DNA of 64,000 nt from Lachnospiraceae bacterium (lineage in GTDB: Bacteria; Bacillota; Clostridia; Lachnospirales; Lachnospiraceae). Every line of letters begins with the position of its first letter. Position 1 is the first letter of the stretch. Made by a program: the position numbers and the translations under genes. The notes under the pieces were generated by a model that worked only from the letters and a program-made list of their open reading frames with translations, was not told the DNA's origin and did not search any database. Shown piece after piece: positions 7,310 through 15,175 of the stretch. The stretch covers positions 372,001-436,000 of the forward strand of contig CAJTEE010000001.1 in the NCBI GenBank assembly GCA_910575275.1, written 5' to 3'.

Positions 7310-9036
7310 TTAAGACATTGCAAAGACGTTTTGCATTATCAAGACAGGGGGCTGTCGATTTGATAAAGGGCTGTATTGCTTGTGTCGCACAGGATATATC
7401 CTTTATGCTTCCTGTCGGACTGCTCTATTACTTTGTCATTGATACCATGAACGGGGGCATAAATGGAAGTCGCGCCCTCTTCTACGCGGTTGGTGCTCTG
7501 GTTTGCTTATGCTTTATTTTTATTGTGACCTGGTTTCAGTATAACGCCACTTACTTAGCGACTTATGTGGAAAGTGGTGTAAGGCGTATATCCTTAGCAG
7601 AACAGCTCCGTAAAATCCCATTGTCCTTTTTTGGCAAGAAAGACCTTGCTGATTTGACAAATTCGATTATGGGCGATTGTGCTACTCTTGAACAGGCATT
7701 TTCCCATTATGTACCCGCACTGGCAGGCTCCCTTATTTCCACAACATTGATTGCAGTTTGCCTTTTTGCCTACGACTGGCGAATGGCTCTTGCGGCGGTT
7801 TGGGTTTTGCCGATTGCATTTACAATCACATTCTTTTCAGCCCGCATACAGGAATACTTCAACCGTAAATCCGTAGCGGCGAATGTTGCGCTTGAAGGCG
7901 GCGTACAGGAGTGTATCGAAAGTTTACAGGACTTAAAGGCGAACAATGCGGAAGAAAGCTATCTGAAAGGGCTTGGCAAAAAAATTGACTATGTGGAAAA
8001 GCGGCACATTATAACAGAGCTTGGGACTGCCCTTTTTGTTGTTTCCTCTACGCTGATATTAAAGTTTGGGATTGCTACGGTTGCGCTTGTAGGTTCTGCG
8101 CTGCTCATTCGTGGGGAGATTGATATTCCGCTGTTCTTTATGTTTCTGCTTGTAGCTTCAAGGCTGTATGCACCGCTTGAGGGCGCATTGCAAAATCTTG
8201 CTGCGGTAATCTCCACCAAAACGAACATAAACCGTATGAACGAAATCCTTGACCAGCCTATCCAGACAGGAACAGACAGAGTAACAAATAAAGGTTACGA
8301 TATTGTGTTCGACCATGTGGGATTTGCTTATAATACTGGGGAAACCGTATTGAAAGACGTGTCCTTTACGGCAAAACAGGGAGAAGTTACCGCCTTAGTA
8401 GGACCGTCCGGCGGCGGTAAAACTACGGTATCACGTCTTGCCGCGCGGTTCTGGGATATAAGCAAGGGGAAAATCACTGTCGGCGGTATGGATATATCGA
8501 AAATAGAGCCGGAAACCTTGCTGTCGCTGTACTCTATCGTATTTCAAGATGTGACGCTGTTTAACAACACAATTATGGAGAATATCAGAATAGGCAGAAA
8601 GGACGCGACCGACGAAGAAGTGATTGCAGCGGCAAGACTGGCAAATTGTGAAGAATTTGCGACAAAGCTCCCGGACGGGTATCACAGTATGATTGGTGAA
8701 AATGGCTGCGAACTGTCCGGCGGGGAAAGGCAGAGAATTTCAATCGCCCGCGCTTTCCTCAAAAATTCCCCTATCATCTTACTTGATGAAGCAACGGCAA
8801 GCCTTGATGTGGAAAACGAAACATTGATACAGGCTGCTTTATCAAGGCTGATAAAGGATAAGACCGTACTTGTTATCGCCCACCGTATGCGTACCGTAAG
8901 CGGCGCGGATAAAGTGGTTGTGCTTTCAGACGGTTCTGTTGCGGAACAGGGAACGCCGGAAAAACTGATGAACACCGGCAGGATTTACCCGCATATGGTA
9001 AAACTGCAAATGATTAGCAGGGATTGGGGTATTTAA
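7306..9036 (+). CDS. ABC half-transporter, partner subunit, IrtB/YbtQ-like
   Basis: A 576-residue partner of the preceding gene, with the same layout. Membrane helices run from about residue 20 to 300, Walker A 'GPSGGGKTT' is near residue 365, the signature 'LSGGERQR' near 470, and Walker B 'IILLDEATASLDVENE' near 490. All catalytic motifs are intact. The start codon overlaps the upstream stop (ATGA), indicating coupled translation and a heterodimeric transporter under TetR control. A small zinc-ribbon gene begins two bases after its stop. Confidence 0.9.
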   Translation: MIKTLQRRFALSRQGAVDLIKGCIACVAQDISFMLPVGLLYYFVIDTMNGGINGSRALFYAVGALVCLCFIFIVTWFQYNATYLATYVESGVRRISLAEQLRKIPLSFFGKKDLADLTNSIMGDCATLEQAFSHYVPALAGSLISTTLIAVCLFAYDWRMALAAVWVLPIAFTITFFSARIQEYFNRKSVAANVALEGGVQECIESLQDLKANNAEESYLKGLGKKIDYVEKRHIITELGTALFVVSSTLILKFGIATVALVGSALLIRGEIDIPLFFMFLLVASRLYAPLEGALQNLAAVISTKTNINRMNEILDQPIQTGTDRVTNKGYDIVFDHVGFAYNTGETVLKDVSFTAKQGEVTALVGPSGGGKTTVSRLAARFWDISKGKITVGGMDISKIEPETLLSLYSIVFQDVTLFNNTIMENIRIGRKDATDEEVIAAARLANCEEFATKLPDGYHSMIGENGCELSGGERQRISIARAFLKNSPIILLDEATASLDVENETLIQAALSRLIKDKTVLVIAHRMRTVSGADKVVVLSDGSVAEQGTPEKLMNTGRIYPHMVKLQMISRDWGI

Positions 9037-9037
9037 C

Positions 9038-9223
9038 ATGAATACCGAATGGATAATATGCCCCATATGCCAAAGCAAAACAAGGTTAAAAATGCGGAGT
9101 GATACCGAACTGAAAAACTTTCCCCTATATTGCCCGAAATGCAAGCACGAAACCATTATTAACGTACAACAAATGAATATATCAGTTATCAAAGAGCCAG
9201 ACGCACAGACGCAGAGCCGATAA
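9038..9223 (+). CDS. Cysteine-rich KTR domain protein
   Basis: A 61-residue protein with two CxxC pairs ('CPICQSKTRLKMR' and 'YCPKCKHETI'), the hallmark of the Cys-rich-KTR family. These tiny zinc-ribbon proteins of unknown function are carried mainly by conjugative or mobilisable elements of Firmicutes. It starts two bases after the second ABC gene, so it is the last gene of that operon, and it is followed directly by a strong terminator. Confidence 0.85.
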   Translation: MNTEWIICPICQSKTRLKMRSDTELKNFPLYCPKCKHETIINVQQMNISVIKEPDAQTQSR

Positions 9224-9260
9224 CACGCAGATTAAAAATGCGGTTATCGGCTCTTTCTTT
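9213..9260 (+). terminator. Intrinsic terminator of the ABC/KTR operon
   Basis: AGAGCCGATAAC (9213-9224) pairs perfectly with GTTATCGGCTCT (9243-9254), followed by TTCTTTTT. The stem begins inside the last codons of the KTR gene. Confidence 0.85.
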
Positions 9261-9332
9261 TTGGTAATACTCATAAGCCGCCGTTTCTTCAAAACGGACA
9301 GCGGAGGACTTTTAGAAACCATGACTAATAAT

Positions 9333-9369
9333 GCGGCGGTATCAGGAGGTACCGTCGTGTTATTTTTAT
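9333..9369 (+). terminator. Weak terminator-like hairpin upstream of the sigma-like gene
   Basis: GCGGTA and TACCGT flank a short loop, followed by a T-rich run. The remainder of 9255-9566 has no convincing gene and probably holds the leader of the sigma-like gene, as in Tn916-type elements. Confidence 0.35.
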
Positions 9370-9566
9370 ATCCGCAAAATCAGACAAACTATTTTCTGTC
9401 AAAAAAACGCAGTGTTCGTTTAGGGGATATACTACCCATGAATATGAACTGTCAAATCATTTAGTATGTCTTGATAACTCGTATTACTCAAATGCTTATG
9501 CCACTTTATGCTGTATGAGCATTTGTTGTAATAGCCCCCTACTGGGAAGAAAGGGGGTGAGAGAAA

Positions 9567-10025
9567 ATGAGATATTCTGAACAGTTCATGGAACATATCG
9601 AATATGCTTTCCATGCGTTCTGCAAGATTGTCCTGCGCCATGAAGCAATTAACGCATGGCGGGATTTGAAGCGGAAAGAAGCAAGAGAAATATCCCTTGA
9701 CTATCTGATGTCAGAACGATATTTTGAACCGTCTGCTATGGACAGCTACTTTGAAAAACAGGATAAGCCGACTGTATTTATTGTGTTGGGAAAGGAAGTT
9801 ATCGTTGATGATGAACGGTTGGCAACGGCATTATCAAAATTGCCGGAGTTAAGGCGGGAAGTTTTGTTGCTTTATTACTTCGTTGGCTATCGTGATGAAG
9901 CCATCGGCAGACAGTACGGGCGTTGCAGAAGTACGATAAACCACAGAAGAAATGTTGCGCTGAAACAGTTACGAAAAGAATGGGAGAAATTGAAATATGA
10001 GGAACAAAAAGCTGATACCTTTTGA
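9567..10025 (+). CDS. Sigma-70-like protein of Tn916/Tn1549-type elements
   Basis: A 152-residue protein. The C-terminal half has a sigma region-4 helix-turn-helix ('LATALSKLPELRREVLLLYY', then GYRDEAIGRQYGRCRSTINH). This type is always found next to an HTH_16 gene in integrative elements and is thought to regulate element functions. GGGGGTGAGAG precedes the ATG. The end overlaps the next gene by 29 bases. In relatives the following genes are xis and int. Here they are missing. Confidence 0.85.
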   Translation: MRYSEQFMEHIEYAFHAFCKIVLRHEAINAWRDLKRKEAREISLDYLMSERYFEPSAMDSYFEKQDKPTVFIVLGKEVIVDDERLATALSKLPELRREVLLLYYFVGYRDEAIGRQYGRCRSTINHRRNVALKQLRKEWEKLKYEEQKADTF

Positions 10026-10200
10026 GGTAATCGAAAAAGCCGTTGCCGGAGAGCCGGAAGCGGTAGATACAGTATTGCGGCACTATACCGCATACATCAA
10101 ATATCTGTCTATGTATAAAGGGCATATCAATGACGATACACAGGACAGATTAAAGGCAAAACTGATTGAAGCCATATTGAAATTCCGCTTCGACCGATAG
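9997..10200 (+). CDS. HTH_16 helix-turn-helix protein of mobile elements
   Basis: A 67-residue protein with the HTH_16 pattern ('PFEVIEKAVAGEPEAVDTVL' then HYTAYIKYLSMY). It typically follows the sigma-like gene in Tn916- and Tn1549-type elements. It overlaps that gene by 29 bases and ends at TAG. Function is unproven. It is probably a regulator of element transfer or excision. Confidence 0.8.
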   Translation: MRNKKLIPFEVIEKAVAGEPEAVDTVLRHYTAYIKYLSMYKGHINDDTQDRLKAKLIEAILKFRFDR

Positions 10201-10206
10201 TAGGTA

Positions 10207-10276
10207 GCAAAGACAGGAAAAGCTGTCAAGGGTAAACTTCGCGCTACGCGCCCTTGACAGCTTTTCCCGCCTTTGC
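10207..10276. repeat. Long inverted repeat downstream of the HTH_16 gene
   Basis: GGAAAAGCTGTCAAGGG (10216-10232) pairs perfectly over 17 bases with CCCTTGACAGCTTTTCC (10251-10267). The outer GCAAAG/CTTTGC extends it after a 3-base bulge, and the loop contains GCGC/GCGC. It may be a terminator or recombination-related structure. The 10201-10518 stretch has no convincing gene. It also contains GAGGGCGAAA/TTTCGCCCTC at 10291-10322. Confidence 0.7.
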
Positions 10277-10290
10277 TTGTGGGTAGTCAA

Positions 10291-10322
10291 GAGGGCGAAA
10301 TCAGCAGACTGCTTTCGCCCTC
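10291..10322. repeat. 10-bp perfect hairpin
   Basis: GAGGGCGAAA (10291-10300) and TTTCGCCCTC (10313-10322) with a 12-base loop. There is no U-tract, so it is not a normal terminator. Confidence 0.5.
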
Positions 10323-10518
10323 AATCTATTATGGGGATTGTTACGCAGTAGGGGTTATTTTGTCCTTGATTTATGCGGCTTTGCGGGTATTGAAGTGGCG
10401 GGGTAAGGGTTTTATATGTCTGCTCTCAAAAACGGTGTTCTATTGCGTAACAATCTTGTTGTTTTAATTGGCCCCAAATGCTATAATTCGATTATAAAAT
10501 TATTGGGAGGGAATACTT

Positions 10519-11127
10519 ATGAATGAAATATATACAACAGAATTACTTTCTCTTGGAACAGCTTTAGCGGAACTGGCAGTTAAAGGAACAGCCACTGCGG
10601 TTTCAAGTAAAATTCGAGCAATAAAAGAAGAAAAAAATATTGAAAAAATTCGTAGCACATATGATGAAATAATCAATGAGTTGCTTAGTGAGCGAGAAGA
10701 AGCTGTTAGAATTGCTCAAGCGTATAAATCTGAATTAGAAAAAGTAGTTATTAGTGATGAGGATATTCAACATCTACATAATACAGTATCACGTATTTTA
10801 GAAATTATAAAAAAATCTCAAATATCATCTGCTGAACAAATTGGTCCGGAGGCTGTTGATGTTGTAAAATCTCAAGTTGAGTCTTATGAGCAAATTAAGG
10901 AGTTAATCAGTGTAGATACTCTTAAGACTATGCAACTAATTGGATTTAATTATAAATCCGCCATAGGAGAACCATTAACACTCATGCTAAAAAATTTTAT
11001 TTTATCAAAGGTTACAGAGCCGGATAATTTAAAAACATTTGAAAAAATAATTACACCAGAAATGGTAGAAATATTAAAAAATGATACAGCATACGAAAAT
11101 TTCAAAGAAATAACAAGTATGCAGTAA
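10519..11127 (+). CDS. Unrecognised AT-rich, helix-rich protein
   Basis: A 202-residue protein that I cannot assign. It starts at ATG 10519 after TTGGGAGGG and is followed by a strong terminator, so it is a proper transcription unit. It is predicted to be mostly helical, with a charged coiled-coil-like region about residues 30-75 ('KIRAIKEEKNIEKIRSTYDE') and no membrane segment. Its base composition is much more AT-rich than the ABC genes, indicating a separate origin. It takes the place where xis/int would stand in Tn916-like elements and is the last gene before the right end, a usual position for cargo. Confidence 0.7.
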   Translation: MNEIYTTELLSLGTALAELAVKGTATAVSSKIRAIKEEKNIEKIRSTYDEIINELLSEREEAVRIAQAYKSELEKVVISDEDIQHLHNTVSRILEIIKKSQISSAEQIGPEAVDVVKSQVESYEQIKELISVDTLKTMQLIGFNYKSAIGEPLTLMLKNFILSKVTEPDNLKTFEKIITPEMVEILKNDTAYENFKEITSMQ

Positions 11128-11133
11128 GTAAAA

Positions 11134-11173
11134 AACAGAGGACAAGTCATTTTTAACTTGTTCTCTGTTTCTT
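11134..11173. terminator. Bidirectional terminator at the element's right end
   Basis: AACAGAGGACAAGT (11134-11147) pairs with ACTTGTTCTCTGTT (11156-11169) with one G-T position. T-rich runs follow on both strands, so it can end the orphan gene and also transcription leaving rpsI. Confidence 0.75.
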
Positions 11174-11211
11174 GTACACTCTGTTTGTCAGCGTTGATGA
11201 TAAGTTGTTGT

Positions 11212-11256
11212 AAATACTTCCTTATCACCGTAAAACTAATATGTCTGTGGGTTTTC
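11212..11256 (-). repeat. Right terminal inverted repeat of the serine-recombinase element
   Basis: The reverse complement matches the left end at 2315-2357 in three blocks (AAAACCCACA, TTTACGGT, GGAAGTA). The candidate core ATCTTTC follows directly at 11258-11264. Confidence 0.6.
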
Positions 11257-11285
11257 CATCTTTCTTCTGTTTGGTAGATAACTGC

Positions 11286-11678
11286 TTATCTCTTGCTGAA
11301 CTGCGGAGCGCGACGAGCCGCCTTGAGGCCGTACTTCTTTCTCTCCTTCATACGCGGATCTCTTGTCAGATAACCGGCCTTCTTTAAAATCGGGCGGTAC
11401 TCTGCGTCCGCATGGAGCAGGGCTCTGGAAATGCCGTGACGGATTGCGCCGGCCTGTCCGGAGAAGCCGCCGCCATGTACGTTTACAAGAACGTCAAACT
11501 TGTCAAGCGTCTCCGTCGCCACGAGCGGCTGACGGACGATGAGCTTTAACGTCTCTAGACCAAGATATTCGTCAATGTCTCTCTTATTGATCGTGATCTT
11601 ACCGGTTCCCGGAGTCAGATATACACGGGCAATTGATTTTTTTCTTCTTCCTGTTCCGTAAAATTTTACATTAGCCAT
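11286..11678 (-). CDS. rpsI: Ribosomal protein uS9
   Basis: A 130-residue small-subunit protein with the complete family sequence: '[20 protein letters not shown]' at the N-terminus and the conserved basic tail '[17 protein letters not shown]', which reaches toward the P-site tRNA. It follows rplM by 26 bases, the universal rplM-rpsI pair. The 3' end lies 28 bp from the inverted repeat of the integrated element, and rpsI ends are known integration sites of other elements in Firmicutes. Confidence 0.98.
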   Translation of the reverse strand: MANVKFYGTGRRKKSIARVYLTPGTGKITINKRDIDEYLGLETLKLIVRQPLVATETLDKFDVLVNVHGGGFSGQAGAIRHGISRALLHADAEYRPILKKAGYLTRDPRMKERKKYGLKAARRAPQFSKR

Positions 11679-11704
11679 TGAAATTTCCTCCTTTCAGACC
11701 TTGA

Positions 11705-12139
11705 TTAAAATTTGATTTCTAAAACTTCCGGCTTCTGCGCGGCCTGCTCGTGCTCCGGGCCTGCATAAACGTGGAGTTTCTTCATCATGCTTCTGCCTAA
11801 AGGTCCTTTGGGAAGCATTCCTTTGACTGCCAGCTCCATTACCTTCTCCGGCTTCTTTGCCATCATTTCCTTCAAGGTAGTCTCTCTCATTCCGCCTACA
11901 TAGTCGGAATGGTTGTAATAGATCTTCTGATCCAGCTTCTTGCCAGTAACCTTCACCTTGGAAGCGTTTACGACGATTACATAGTCACCGCAGTCCATAT
12001 GCGGAGTAAAGATCGGCTTATTCTTTCCTCTTAAAACCTTAGCTACTTCTGATGCCAGACGTCCCAATGTATATCCCGTAGCGTCAACTACATACCATTT
12101 TCTTTCAATCGTTGCCGGGCTGGCCATAAAGCTTTTCAT
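11705..12139 (-). CDS. rplM: Ribosomal protein uL13
   Basis: A 144-residue large-subunit protein, with '[19 protein letters not shown]' and '[20 protein letters not shown]' as family hallmarks. Its first ten residues match the usual clostridial start ([15 protein letters not shown]), preceded by GGAGGTCAACCC. It is transcribed from its own perfect promoter (12245-12273) with a leader of about 100 bases in which L13 autoregulation would be expected. Confidence 0.98.
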   Translation of the reverse strand: MKSFMASPATIERKWYVVDATGYTLGRLASEVAKVLRGKNKPIFTPHMDCGDYVIVVNASKVKVTGKKLDQKIYYNHSDYVGGMRETTLKEMMAKKPEKVMELAVKGMLPKGPLGRSMMKKLHVYAGPEHEQAAQKPEVLEIKF

Positions 12140-12238
12140 GGGTTGACCTCCTGTTTGTACTTAGACTCATCTTTGATTTTGTATCGCAAAATACAGTTTC
12201 CGGGGCTTTGGTAACTGTATTTTCAAGCAATGCCACAG
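12140..12238 (-). ncRNA. 5' leader of rplM-rpsI, candidate L13 leader
   Basis: About 100 bases lie between the promoter and rplM. The region contains TACAGTTACC and GGAAACTGTA, which can pair around a GC-rich loop (12187-12214 region). Firmicutes often carry an L13-binding leader here. The assignment rests on position and pairing only. Confidence 0.4.
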
Positions 12239-12244
12239 TTATAC

Positions 12245-12273
12245 ATTATATTATACTCTTTCGGACGTGTCAA
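12245..12273 (-). promoter_or_regulatory. Sigma-A promoter of rplM-rpsI
   Basis: On the minus strand TTGACA (12273-12268) and TATAAT (12250-12245) both match the consensus perfectly, with 17 bases between. This gives rplM-rpsI a transcript independent of truA and pxpABC. Confidence 0.9.
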
Positions 12274-12313
12274 CCATTTTTTGCTTAAAAACCGTTGGTT
12301 TTCGGCCATTTAA

Positions 12314-12446
12314 GTTACTGTTCACTCCGTTTACAGTAACATGCAAAAATCCATGCTGAATCGCCTGCGGCGATGGATTTTTGCCCGCTGTTTCACGCAT
12401 TCTTACGGTCAGCGCAGTAAATGCGCAGACCCATGTGAGCAGAACT
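12314..12446 (+). mobile_element. Small inverted-repeat element, copy A (internally deleted)
   Basis: Begins GTTACTGTTCAC and ends with a damaged GTGAGCAGAACT. The left third and right third match copies B and C, including ATGCAAAAATCCATG and ACGGTCAGCGCAG, but the central ~50 bases are missing. The flanks CCATTTAA (12306-12313) and CCCTTTAA (12447-12454) agree at 7 of 8 positions and are probably the target duplication. It lies between the rplM promoter and the end of pxpC. Confidence 0.7.
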
Positions 12447-12472
12447 CCCTTTAAGCTGTCTTTTTCTCCCGC

Positions 12473-13570
12473 TCATCGGAACCGGGCCGTCTCCTTGGAA
12501 AGCTCGATCACAAACTCCTCTCCGTTTACGACGACACGATACACGCCTTCGCTGCTCCATGAATGCTTATGCTCGTTCAGCGCCGCCGCCAGCGCCGCCG
12601 CCTGAAGCTCGCCGACCGGCTCTGTCTGTGCCGCAAACCGTTTCGAAAGCGCCCGGACCTCTGCGCGCCACTCACAATACAGCGCCTGCGCCTCCTCGAT
12701 CCCAACCTTTTTAAACCGGATCCGGGTTCCCGGCATGCACTGCGCAAGCTTTGGCAGATCCACGGAGATCACGTTTGCGATCTTTGTATAGCCCCCTGTC
12801 GTCTGATGATCCGCCATCATGACGATCGGGTTTCCGTGTGACGGCACTTGCACCGCCCCGAAGCTGATCCCGTCCGTAATAATGTCGCCACCGTTTTTAT
12901 GTTCGATTACAGGCCCCTGCATGCGGCAGCCCATACGGTCATACTCATTGGAAATCGTATAGGTGCTTTCCAAAAAAGTCCAGATCCCGTCATCGGTAAA
13001 GCAGTCATCCTGCGGCCCCATCAAGACCCGCAGGGTAATCTCCTTCGCAGAAAAATCCTCTGGTTCCATTTTTCGCTTTTCCGGTGCGGGAAGCCACGTC
13101 TTCGGAGCCGCAAAGCCGATCAAATCCCCCGTGCCAAGCTTTCTCCCGTCAAGGCCGCCGATCTTTGCCTTTAAGTTCGTGGACCGACTTCCCATGACCA
13201 TAGGGATATCCAGACCGCCCGCAAAAGCGATATACGCGCGGCTTCCGCCTGCCATCCCCGAAAAGCTCAAGGTCTGCCCGCTCTTTACAAGCACCGCCTC
13301 ATAACGGGAGACCGGCTTTCCGTCAAGCTTCGCTCCCAGATTGCCGCCCGTGACGGCAATCCATATATCCTCGGTAAATTCCAGCATCGGTCCCACCATT
13401 GTAGCCTCGATCACGGCCTCATTCTCGTCATTTCCCACAAGGAGATTCGCCAGGGCGGCGGAGCGCGTATCCATCACACCGGAAACTGCCAGGCCTGTCT
13501 CCTGATATCCATAACGGCCCATATCCTGAATTGTTGTCAGGAATCCGCCGTTCACCACCTTGATTCCCAT
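12473..13570 (-). CDS. pxpC: 5-oxoprolinase subunit C / biotin-dependent carboxyltransferase-like (KipA)
   Basis: A 365-residue subunit of the ATP-dependent PxpABC 5-oxoprolinase, which opens 5-oxoproline to glutamate. It was earlier called KipA/YbgK. Family features are 'GGFLTTIQDMGRYGYQETGL', 'SGVMDTRSAALANLLVGN' and 'QTTGGYTKIANVISVDLPKL'. The length is normal. It begins on the last base of pxpB's stop codon, so the two are translationally coupled. No KinA homologue is nearby, favouring the oxoprolinase role over kinase inhibition. Confidence 0.92.
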   Translation of the reverse strand: MGIKVVNGGFLTTIQDMGRYGYQETGLAVSGVMDTRSAALANLLVGNDENEAVIEATMVGPMLEFTEDIWIAVTGGNLGAKLDGKPVSRYEAVLVKSGQTLSFSGMAGGSRAYIAFAGGLDIPMVMGSRSTNLKAKIGGLDGRKLGTGDLIGFAAPKTWLPAPEKRKMEPEDFSAKEITLRVLMGPQDDCFTDDGIWTFLESTYTISNEYDRMGCRMQGPVIEHKNGGDIITDGISFGAVQVPSHGNPIVMMADHQTTGGYTKIANVISVDLPKLAQCMPGTRIRFKKVGIEEAQALYCEWRAEVRALSKRFAAQTEPVGELQAAALAAALNEHKHSWSSEGVYRVVVNGEEFVIELSKETARFR

Positions 13571-14301
13571 TACTCCGCCTCCTTTGCATACGTTACAGGT
13601 ACATAGGCCCCTTCCTTTACCCTCTGTTCAACAGCGGCATACTCTGCCTCGTCTACGGGGCAGAATTTTATGTACTGTCCGGCCTCCAGAAGCACCGGCT
13701 TTTCCCGGTCCGGGTCATACAGCTTTACAGGCGTTCTTCCGATCAGCTGCCAGCCGCCGGGAGACGCCACCGGGTACACGCCTGTCTGCTCTCCTGCAAT
13801 CCCCACAGAGCCGCCCTCAATCCTGACGCGCGGGCTCTCCAGACGCGGTGTGGCGATCCTCGGATCCATACCGCCCAGATACGGGAAGCCGGCGATAAAA
13901 CCCAACATATAAATTAGATATTCTCCGGACGCATGGATTTGTACCACTTCCTCCGGGCTGATCCCGTTATGCCTTGCAACCGCTTCCAGATCAGGCCCCG
14001 TCTCCCCTCCATAGAACACCGGAATTTCGACAACCATGGGCGGCGGGATCTGGATCGTCTCCATTTTTCCCCGGAGCGCCTCAAATTTTTCTGTCAGCTC
14101 CCCGAAGCGGATCAGCTCCGGTTTATAGACCACCAAAAGGGAGCGATAGGTCGGGACCGTCTCCACAATCCCCTCGATCGCCTCGTTCTCCACCGCAAGT
14201 TTAAATGCCCGAATCTTTCGATTAATCTCCGGGCTGATTTCATTTCCAAATTCCACGCACACAGCGCAGTCGCCCGAAACCAGATACTTTACTTCGTTCA
14301 T
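13570..14301 (-). CDS. pxpB: 5-oxoprolinase subunit B (KipI-like)
   Basis: A 243-residue cyclophilin-like-fold subunit. It has the KipI hallmarks 'HNGISPEEVVQIHASGEYLI', 'MLGFIAGFPYLGGMD' and 'VGIAGEQTGVYPVASPGGW'. It functions together with PxpA and PxpC in 5-oxoproline cleavage. pxpA ends 28 bases upstream and pxpC begins at its stop. The length agrees with the family. Confidence 0.92.
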   Translation of the reverse strand: MNEVKYLVSGDCAVCVEFGNEISPEINRKIRAFKLAVENEAIEGIVETVPTYRSLLVVYKPELIRFGELTEKFEALRGKMETIQIPPPMVVEIPVFYGGETGPDLEAVARHNGISPEEVVQIHASGEYLIYMLGFIAGFPYLGGMDPRIATPRLESPRVRIEGGSVGIAGEQTGVYPVASPGGWQLIGRTPVKLYDPDREKPVLLEAGQYIKFCPVDEAEYAAVEQRVKEGAYVPVTYAKEAE

Positions 14302-14329
14302 AGGTGAATCTCCTCTCCCTCAAAGGTTT

Positions 14330-15088
14330 CTACCGCAGGCTCCTCACCGTGACACTCTCCGAAAGCAGTGTCTCGCGGATATTTTTTACAAATTCCAGCG
14401 CCTTCGGATTATCGCCATGGACACAGATCGAATCGGCCCGGATGGCAATGTCGTTTCCGTTTATGGATTCCACCTTTCCCTCTTTCACCATGCGTACGAC
14501 CCGCCGGATCGCCTCCGCCTTATCCTTGATAACCGCCCCCGGAAGCTTCCTGGAGACCAGTGTCCCGTCGTCGTTGTAGGCCCGGTCGGCAAATACCTCG
14601 TTTGCGGACCGGAGGCCGACCTCCTTCGCGGCACGGATCATCTCCGAGCCTGCAAGCCCCATAAAGACGATCTCCGGATCTACCTCATAAACCGCCTCAC
14701 ACATGGCCCTCGCCAGCTCCGCATCCACTGCGGCCATGTTGTAAAAGGCCCCATGAGGCTTTACATGCTGAACCTGCAGCCCCATACTCTTTGTAAATGC
14801 CGTCAGGGCCCCGAGCTGATATTTGACATACGCCTTCGCCTCTCCCGGCGTTACCGCCATATTGCGGCGGCCGAATCCCATCAGATCCAAAAAGCCCGGA
14901 TGCGCGCCGATGGCCACTCCAAATTCCTTTGCCAGGGCAACCGTCCGCTCCATGACGACCGCATCCCCCGCATGCCAGCCGCAGGCGACATTGGCGGAAG
15001 AAACATACTTTAAAATCTCCTCATCCATGCCGATGGTATAGTTCCCGAAGCTCTCTCCAAGATCGCTGTTCAGATCCACATAAAACAT
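14330..15088 (-). CDS. pxpA: 5-oxoprolinase subunit A (LamB/YcsF)
   Basis: A 252-residue LamB/YcsF-family subunit with '[14 protein letters not shown]' at the N-terminus, '[12 protein letters not shown]', '[15 protein letters not shown]' and '[12 protein letters not shown]'. It is the first gene of the pxpABC operon and carries the metal- and substrate-binding part of 5-oxoprolinase. GAAAGGGGG precedes the ATG, and a good promoter lies at 15110-15138. The operon sits between truA and rplM, which are normally adjacent in Firmicutes. Confidence 0.95.
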   Translation of the reverse strand: MFYVDLNSDLGESFGNYTIGMDEEILKYVSSANVACGWHAGDAVVMERTVALAKEFGVAIGAHPGFLDLMGFGRRNMAVTPGEAKAYVKYQLGALTAFTKSMGLQVQHVKPHGAFYNMAAVDAELARAMCEAVYEVDPEIVFMGLAGSEMIRAAKEVGLRSANEVFADRAYNDDGTLVSRKLPGAVIKDKAEAIRRVVRMVKEGKVESINGNDIAIRADSICVHGDNPKALEFVKNIRETLLSESVTVRSLR

Positions 15089-15109
15089 AGAAAAACCCCC
15101 TTTCTTTCT

Positions 15110-15138
15110 ATTTTATCGAATTTACCTTTGAGATTCAA
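15110..15138 (-). promoter_or_regulatory. Promoter of pxpABC
   Basis: On the minus strand TTGAAT (15138-15133) and TAAAAT (15115-15110) are 17 bases apart, 22 bases before the pxpA start. It lies just downstream of repeat copy B, so pxpABC transcription does not need to cross that element. Confidence 0.7.
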
Positions 15139-15175
15139 GCATTATTTCCCCTCTGCTTCTGTTTTCTGTCGTCTC

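Larger units (their letters stand above)
2314..11257. mobile_element. Serine-recombinase element carrying a TetR-regulated ABC transporter pair
   Basis: About 8.9 kb bounded by imperfect inverted repeats: left copy at 2315-2357 on the plus strand, right copy at 11212-11256 on the minus strand. The shared blocks are AAAACCCACA, TTTACGGT and GGAAGTA in the same order and spacing. A 7-bp sequence ATCTTTC occurs just outside each end (2302-2308 and 11258-11264) and could be the target core. Contents are a large serine recombinase, TnpW, TetR, two ABC half-transporters, a KTR protein, a sigma-like gene, an HTH_16 gene and an AT-rich orphan. No relaxase or tyrosine integrase is present, so movement would depend on the serine recombinase. 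The right end is 28 bp past the rpsI stop codon. Confidence 0.65.

Noticed and set aside
5519-9036. Assigning the ABC pair as a multidrug exporter
   Set aside because: The Walker B continuation of the first subunit fits the siderophore-type IrtAB/YbtPQ group better. The substrate remains open.
10273-10467. A 64-codon hydrophobic open frame between HTH_16 and the orphan gene
   Set aside because: It runs through two strong hairpins, lacks a ribosome-binding site and resembles no known protein.
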